64,000 nucleotides of DNA from Lytechinus pictus. Lineage: Eukaryota > Echinodermata > Echinoidea > Temnopleuroida > Toxopneustidae. How positions within the stretch are numbered: the stretch's first letter is position 1; each line of letters opens with the position of its first letter. The notes under the pieces are model-generated. The model was not told the DNA's origin. It saw only the letters and a program-made list of their open reading frames with translations, and did not search any database. A program made the position numbers and the translations under genes. The stretch lies in NCBI RefSeq assembly GCF_037042905.1, contig NC_087249.1, positions 39,515,401 through 39,579,400 of the forward strand. Reading direction: 5' to 3'. Positions 57,213 through 64,000 of this stretch are shown here, piece after piece.

Positions 57213-57910
57213 GACACTTACCGTCACTGCGAATGATGCGAGAGTTTTGGAAGAAAAATGAACTGTTGCATTAAACAAGGTCATGGCATGGATTAAAGAT
57301 AATCAGCTCGTCCTCAACACTGGAAAAACCTGTGTCATGATAATAGGTTCTCGTGCTAATCTCAGGAAAATAGATTCTTTCACGATTTCGTTAAACGGTG
57401 ATTTGATAAGTAGAGTTCAATTTACCAAAATACCTTAAAGTTGATTTATAACAGTTTAGTGTTGCCAAGATTTGATTACTGTTCTGCTGTATGGTCGAAT
57501 AGATTTCAATCCCATACAATTAAGCTGCAAAAAATTCAGAACAGGGCTGCAAGAATAATATGGAACAAGACATACGACACACCGTCGGCTGATTTGTTCG
57601 CAAGTCTTTGTTGGATGACACTAGACAAACGATTTGAGCTCAGTCGCGTTTTGATGATATATAAATGTGTTAATAATTTAGCACCTTCTTACCTTCAGGT
57701 AAACTTAACCAATCCAAATGATGTACATGAACATCATACCAGACAGAGAGACAGTGGATATTTACGCGTGCCCAAGTTTCGCACTGACTAAGTGTAGTCC
57801 AATTGTATCTTCAATATTTGAATGGAATAAGCTTGATAATTCAATTAGAACAGCTTCTTCTGTCATTTCATTTAAGACAGTGTTTAGAAGAACTTGTAAT
57901 TTATAAATAA
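57213..57910 (+). pseudogene. LINE RT C-terminal domain
   Basis: TTLTVTANDARVLEEK then TGA (57259-57261), WIKDNQLVLNTGKTCVMI, a break near 57437, then PRFDYCSAVWSN, KLQKIQNRAARIIW, FELSRVLMIYKCVNNLAPSY, and a last frame change near 57780 before a stop at about 57904. Confidence 0.8.
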
Positions 57911-58289
57911 CTTGCGGAACATCCATTGTTGTGCATATTTTGTGTTAGCATGACCTTGATGATTTGGTGTATATTATCAGTATTTTCAAGATGTCGTTCT
58001 TAGTTAATTTGATTTATTGATATTTGATTATAGGTCAAACGAGTGCCCGTCTGCGTTTTGTTTGCTGCTAAGTTTGTTAATGTTTCGTTTTACATTCAAA
58101 TCCTAATGTGAATATTAATGCCGTATCATTCTGTACATACGTTATGCATTTTGTAAACATGTTTATTGTTATTCAGGGCCCCATGGAAGACCACTACTTA
58201 TTGGTGAATGGGCTACCCTGTCAAAATATCAGAAATAAATAAATAAATAAATAATGAAGGCGTTTTTACGAACTGTATACGATTGATTA

Positions 58290-58364
58290 CAGTGGCGTAA
58301 CTACGGGGGGCATGGGGGGGGGCACGTGCCCACCCCCCCCCCCCCCCATCGGCTGCCCCCCCCC

Positions 58365-58396
<32 letters not shown>

Positions 58397-59457
58397 GGGG
58401 AAAAGGAGAAAAATAGGGAGAAAGGAAGATAAACGTTAGTGGGAAAGAAGAATGATTGTTCATCATAATGGTATATTATATTATATTATAATTATGTCAT
58501 GTTATATTACATCAGAAAGATTTTTTTCATAACTTTATGAAAAATAATTTGCTCAGGGCTTATGTCTTTATTGTTCCTGGTGCTCGCATTGTCTGTTTAA
58601 CGAGATATATATAATCCTGTTATACTAAAACCTCCCGTTTAATTTCAAGTCAATTCTCGCACTTCGAGTTTTATTGTTTTATGTAGTGACATATTATGCT
58701 TCTTTTCATGACTACTTAAAGTGATTGCCCAATTTTAAAACATTTCCCGTCCGTGCGTACGTTCGCATTAGTGGATTGGTGAGATATGTCTGCTCTTCAT
58801 GAATCCCTAAAATCAGTCCTTAAAACGCTCCATGTTCTGATCTGAATATCAAATATTTTCAGCTCTCGCGTCATTTTGTTAGTCACGTATGGTCTATGAG
58901 AATTCCTACAAACAAGCCTTAGAATGTCCCTCTTCACATGCTTCAGGTCTGAATTTCCTAAATTTTCAGCTTGCGCTTCGCGCTGGCAATATTTGATTAG
59001 TGAGATGCGTGTGAAAATCATGATTACAATGACTTTAAAAAGTGCTTCATGTGTTTAGATGTAATTCCAGCAAAATCAACAAGCGCTTGGCACTCGCATA
59101 AGATGACTATGGTAAGATATGTATGTACTCTCAAAGGATTCCTAAAGTATAGTCCTTAAAATGTACCTATTTGTGGTCAATATATGCACAAATTTCAGCT
59201 CGCGCTTTGCGCTCGCATTGTGTTTAGCGAGACGGGTACGTATCGTGATTACAAAAGTTATTAATGTCACTTTTTTTAGGTCTGAATATTAAAAAATTTC
59301 AGCTCGCGCTTCGCGCTCGCTCGCATTATTTGATCAGTGAGATATATATCCTTTTATTGGCATTGTCCTTAAAATGCCTCTATTAGGACAGTATACCTGG
59401 CAACTGACTTTGCTGGTGCCCCCCCCCCCCAATGCCGTGACCCACGGTACCCCACTG
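58290..59457. mobile_element. hAT-like non-autonomous element with GCTCGCGC cores
   Basis: It starts CAGTGGCGTAACTACGGGGG and ends CCCACGGTACCCCACTG. Flanks GATTGATT and GATTGAAT are near-identical, offset by one base. It contains plus-oriented cores at about 59202 and 59302. Confidence 0.7.
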
Positions 59458-62400
59458 AGATTGAATAAAATGTTTATGAAATTTCAAAGAAAAACACAAA
59501 TTTGAAACTATTTCAGTACTACCGATAATAGCTGGTAAATGCATGTAAATATGCATAAAGTTACATTTTATTATTAACAAACAAAGAAAGAAATTCTGTT
59601 TTCTTCGAGTGCTTGAATAGATGTGGGATATTATGACTATATGAAATTGATTTTTTTTTTCATTTTGTAGTTAATAGTGAAATATAAAGTTTGATCAAGT
59701 CTAACTACGGTGGGGGTATATAGAGTAACCCTTCTAAATGACTTCACTCTTCTTTTTGTCATAGACATGATGGAGATACCTCCGCCGGATATCGGCTTAA
59801 CTTAAAATGATAGACATGTAACTATGGACTGATGGACACTAATCAATTCGGTTTTTTAGGGTTCTTATTGATTACCTTAATTACAAAATGTAATCATCTG
59901 ATCATGGTATACTGACCATGAACTTCAGTGAATAGCTTCATTGATCTTAGATGGAGTAGATATGAATACGGATGAATACATCCATTATGAAAATAATAAA
60001 CACTTCGAACTTTATACTTTATGATTGATATGTAGACATCGGATATAGGGGTTTGCCCAGCATGTTTGTATATTCGACCACCGTGGATCACTTTTCTAAT
60101 TATTCCGGACAAAGGAGACCAGTTGAACAACAGAGCAGAAGGTCCATTAGCTTGATGAAGAAGAGTCAGCGATGAGGAGCCTTTATAGCGGGGTGACGGG
60201 ATGCACACTCAACACCCTCAAACAATTTCAGGAGTGATGATATATACAAATTTTTGCATGTCAAATAGTTTTGAAAGAAAAGGTGGACCCCCATTTCCAC
60301 CCCCTGACTTTTCAATCATATATAGATCCAATGCCTTCCTCAAACCCATTACTAAAAAACCCTCGTACTTTGAATGGGAATTGACTTTATCGTCAAAAAA
60401 GAAAAAAAAAGAATAAGAAGATAAATATGGAGACAAATAATAGGCACTTGGTGTCGCTCGCGAGAATAAACATTTATAAACCAAGAATCCTTTATCCAAG
60501 AGAAATTAGTATTTTATCCATCTACCATTCTTCACTCTCTTAACCAGTGTGGTTAGAGGTTTCACGGTACATTGGGTTTTTAAAGCGATATCTTGATTCG
60601 TTTCCCTTTTTTATTTTCCCCTAGATACTGTTGGAAGTATTCTAATCGTACGCAATTTTGCAGTTTCGATTTTTTTTCTATCGTTAAAGAAATTTAGTGT
60701 ATGTCTCTGTTATTCGAGTTGTTGTTCTTTCTTTACATGCAAGCCACCCCCCCCCCCCACCCACACACGCACATTCGCCCCATCAGTTAAAACCCTTACG
60801 CCCTCCCAGGTGGCCCCGGGAAGTTTTGAAAAATGGGATAAAAATTTATAAAAGATGTGTGAAGAGTAAGTGTAATTTGTTATAATCTTCGTATTTACGC
60901 AGTACAGTACTGTGAAATGAAAATGTTAATATATTGTCATCCAGCTGCTATTTCTTCTCATTCTTTTCTTCGCACCACCCTCAATAAAACTCGTGCTTGG
61001 CGCTCGATTTCCAGTATACGCGATGTTTCCTAGTCCGCCCCTGTCCCAACATTTTCTTTGGTTAGCAAGTTGCCCCCTACTTTAAAAATCCTATTACTGA
61101 TATTTGAAGCAGAAGTACAGTGAACGGAAGTGCTCACTCCCTTCAATTATGACCAAAATATATTCAAATTGAATAAAATACATTAATTGTAATTAATTGC
61201 CATGTTGACTGTTAATGTGTTCTGATGTGCGTGCCATCATAAAGCATCTCCTAATCATTCATCAAGTATCGGTAGCAACTTGCGTGTCAATGATAGCGAT
61301 GGTTTAAATTATGCCGGCGCACAAAGACTGATTATTATTGTAAGGACGTGACGTCAAGTGTTACGTCAGAACATTTTTGATATCACCTCTTGTAGATGAT
61401 TATTGAATTTAGCCCACAATGATCCGTAGGCACGAATAAGCTCTGAAGGTTCCATGAGCCTAATTACTAAAGATATTCGTTCGACCCAACCATTCGATTT
61501 TTTTTTTCAAATTGATATTGCTGATTGACAAAAGTGTATGAATATGATTGAAAATTTAACACTGATTCTAGAAATGGTAACTACTGAACTTCATTTGCCC
61601 AAATTGGAAAGATATATCAATGACTTTGGAACTATTTTTTGACTGGCGGAAGAATTAGGGCTATTTTACTGTTTCAATTGATATATTTGATCACATCATA
61701 GTTATCTTCATAAATGGCGATTTATTTTTAAAATGAGCTGGCTACCGTACCCTATTCTGGTCAGATATAAAATGAAACAGTAGTAAACACGTAAACTCTA
61801 ATTTCACGTTTATTTTTTATTTTTCAAAGTGCCATTTTAACACACAAGTCTATGGGGAATATTTTACGCGCGTGACAGCTGAAAACACGACGTGGTTGGC
61901 TATGCCTTAGTCACACCGACGAATCCGATTCTAATTTGATCGATGGTTTGTCATTAGGAATAATGTATTAAATTTGATCGTTCTGGAGATAGTTTCGCTT
62001 GTGTGACAACCCTCGAGATGGTGAATAGTAGTTGATAATAGCAAACGAACATGAATGTCACGGAATGCGTGTCTTTTCGTAAGTCCCATGTAATCATTCT
62101 CCGAATTGCCGTTTCATTATGTTAAATTGGAAAGAATGTGTGTGTTTTTTGTAAAAAGTATATTGCCATAGCGAAGATAGCTCCCTAACAATTTAACGCT
62201 TACATTACATTTCTTAGAAAAAAGGGGATTTTGTTTTTTTTATTCTAAAAGTGTCATCAAAAGCACCACCATCACATATCAACGTAAGGCATTTCTATCA
62301 GACTATCAAACTCCAAAACATGCACCGGATATTTTCCTTGGAAATCCCTGCCACGAAAAAAAAATAGAATAAATTTCGAAAGCGGAAGAGGAAGATGAAG

Positions 62401-62886
62401 ATACATAAACAAGGAAATTCGGGTCCCTGGCCCTACTTGATGATCCCACCACCATTCATCACACGCCTGACGAAAAAAAAATATTTAAAACACTTACCAG
62501 TGGCTCAAAGATCAGGTGCAATGCACTTTGTACTAAGCATGACGAGTGGATGGAAAGAAAAAAATAGTTTAAGAAATTTAAAGATTATTCGGGTCAATTG
62601 GATTTCTTCTTAATGTATGACAAACCCATGCAATTAAGGCCGCATCGCGGGAGAGCAATTACGGCTGCTATTATTTCTTTCATCTCAACGGTATGCTAGC
62701 GAAACACGGGGAAAACAATACGTAATGATAGGGAAACGTTTATACAAACGAAATTCGAATCCAATTGCAATACTAATATACATTTGGTATGTCATTCCAT
62801 CCGTTGATATTTACTTGGTTTACAAGCCGTTGGTCTGCTCTTCAGAAAGTCAAATAAACCCGTGGCCTCCTATCAATTTGGCTTAA
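59458..62886. other. Long stretch with no recognised gene
   Basis: AT-rich. C homopolymers lie near 60740. Frames lack domains or splice partners. No clear repeat is shared with the rest of the window. Confidence 0.4.
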
Positions 62887-63492
62887 AGGTCAAGTCCACC
62901 TCATAAAAATGTTAATTTGAATCAAAAGAGAAAAATCAGACTAGCATAATGCTAAAAATTTCATCGAAATCGGATGTAAAATAAGAAAGTAGTGACATTT
63001 TAAAGTTTCGCTTATTTTTCACAAAATAGTTATATGCATAATTTAGTCACATGCAAATGAGAGAATCGATGATGTCCCTCACTCACTATTTATTTTTGTT
63101 TTTTATTGTTTGAATTATACAATATTTCAATTTTTACAGATTTGACAATATAAGGACCAACTTGACTGAACCATATAATGTTAAACAAGGGTAATTCCAC
63201 ATGTTCAGTGAGAAATAAAACTTTGTTTCACAGGACAATAAGGAGAAAATTAGAATATTTCATATTTCTTATAATAAAATACAAAAGAAAAAGTGAGTGA
63301 GTGATGTCATCAGTTTCCTCATTTGCATACCAACCGGGATGTGCATATAACTATTATGTGAAATTAAGCAAAACTTTAAAATGTTATAACTCTCTTATTT
63401 TACATCCGATTTTGATGACATTTTCAGTGTTATGCTCGTTCGATTTTTCTCTTTTTATTCAAATAAACTTTTTGTTGGGGTGGACTTGTCCT
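62887..63492. mobile_element. TTAA MITE, copy 3
   Basis: TTAA at 62883-62886, TTTA at 63493-63496 (one mismatch). Termini AGGTCAAGTCCACCTC and GGGGTGGACTTGTCCT. Confidence 0.85.
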
Positions 63493-63496
63493 TTTA

Positions 63497-64000
63497 TTAA
63501 CGTTGGTCTACACTGTACTTGGCCTAATACCCACTTAGTACAAGTCTCATGCCCCTGGGAAGCAGGGTACTGGGGGCGCTGAAGCACCCCTCCCCAAGAT
63601 TTGCTTGGGGTGCTGCGTGTGCTTTTCACCATAGACAGCACCCCTGGAAATATATGCTAATAAGTAGAAATTTAGCAAAAACCACCTTTATTTTCGAGTG
63701 AAAACCTTAAAAAAATTCACTTCATCTACTTATTATTACATTTTTACCCCGTCGAAAAAACTATTGTTTCAAAACGGTTCGTCTAATCATGTTGAATGAG
63801 CGGTGTTAGACCGAGTGAATATTAGAATAACTATTTTAACATTCACTTGATATAGCCTAACTAACTGATAATCAGTCAAAATGGTTACTGGGCTCAATGG
63901 TAATTAGACCAAATGATTAGTAGATGGACTAGGATAAGACCATGTGGGGGGTAGGCGAATCGGAAAGAAGACGAATAGACCTATACACAACAACCATTCT
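63497..64000. other. Window end, dispersed repeat then unique sequence
   Basis: 63550-63740 resembles 46600-46800 (CTGGGAAGC, CACCCCTGGAAATA, AAACCACCTTTATTTT). The remainder holds nothing recognised. Confidence 0.45.

Larger units (their letters stand above)
55075..58255 (+). mobile_element. Second LINE fragment (RT only), interrupted by a hAT-like element
   Basis: RT motifs at 55139-55724, C-terminal domain at 57213-57910, and a 3' end at about 58255 with (AAAT)n and GGGCTACCCTGTCAAAAT. No endonuclease domain is present, so it is 5'-truncated. It is distinct from the L2-like copy at 2.9-16 kb: its C-terminal region reads LCWMTLDKRFELSR rather than LHWLPV. Confidence 0.85.

Overview
This is a eukaryotic, repeat-dominated genomic window. 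It probably comes from an echinoderm, most likely a sea urchin. That call is inference, not a database match. It rests on the mix of L2/CR1-type LINEs, one with a 2A-like N-terminus, a GIY-YIG Penelope-like relic, very many foldback and TTAA-flanked small elements, and a foldback transposon resembling the TU elements described from Strongylocentrotus. There is no operon structure, prophage, CRISPR array or rRNA, and no certain functional tRNA.

Host genes: one small family of two-exon genes, here called A to E, encoding a P-loop sulfotransferase-like protein of about 294-298 residues. Gene A (+) has exon 1 at 2289-2551 and exon 2 at 17517-18138. Gene B (-) has exons 28716-28978 and 27187-27814. 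Gene C (-) has exons 42659-42921 and 39248-39872. D (-, 43871-45984) is a pseudogene with a frameshift and a nonsense codon. E (-, 38112-38395) is a truncated exon-2 fragment lying at a duplication breakpoint. In A, B and C exon 1 is exactly 263 nt, with the same donor and acceptor phase, so the joined frames are intact. Shared flanks show that the cluster grew by segmental duplication: B and C share about 1.3 kb of 3' flank, C and D share their 5' leader, and A and D share intron sequence.

Nested transposons in the 15-kb intron of gene A: an L2/CR1-like LINE starts near 2.9 kb (hydrophobic leader, 2A-like motif, AP endonuclease) and ends at 15,998 (reverse transcriptase, then a 3' tail of ATT repeats). 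It is split by a 9.06-kb TIR element with an 8-bp target duplication (4479-13539) and by a 605-bp TTAA element (14264-14868) inside the RT domain. The 9-kb insert carries no recognisable transposase. It holds a long polypurine tract, a GGCGCC minisatellite, an array of the GCTCGCGCTTCGCGC motif, and smaller foldback elements.

29.5-35.9 kb is a nearly perfect giant palindrome centred near 33,918, with arms of about 1.96 kb bounded by a direct repeat ATACCCTA. A 2.46-kb sequence interrupts the left arm. It has a GC-rich promoter-like start, a dimeric tandem repeat and an AATAAA near its right end. This insert is the best candidate here for something undescribed. A Penelope-like relic follows at 36.1-37.2 kb.

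40-64 kb: arrays of the same GCTCGCGC motif, hAT-like non-autonomous elements (one inserted inside the YADD active-site codons of a second LINE at 55.7 kb), SINE-like elements, a G/T-rich minisatellite at 48.3-48.7 kb, and long stretches with no recognisable gene (48.7-52.0 and 59.5-62.9 kb).
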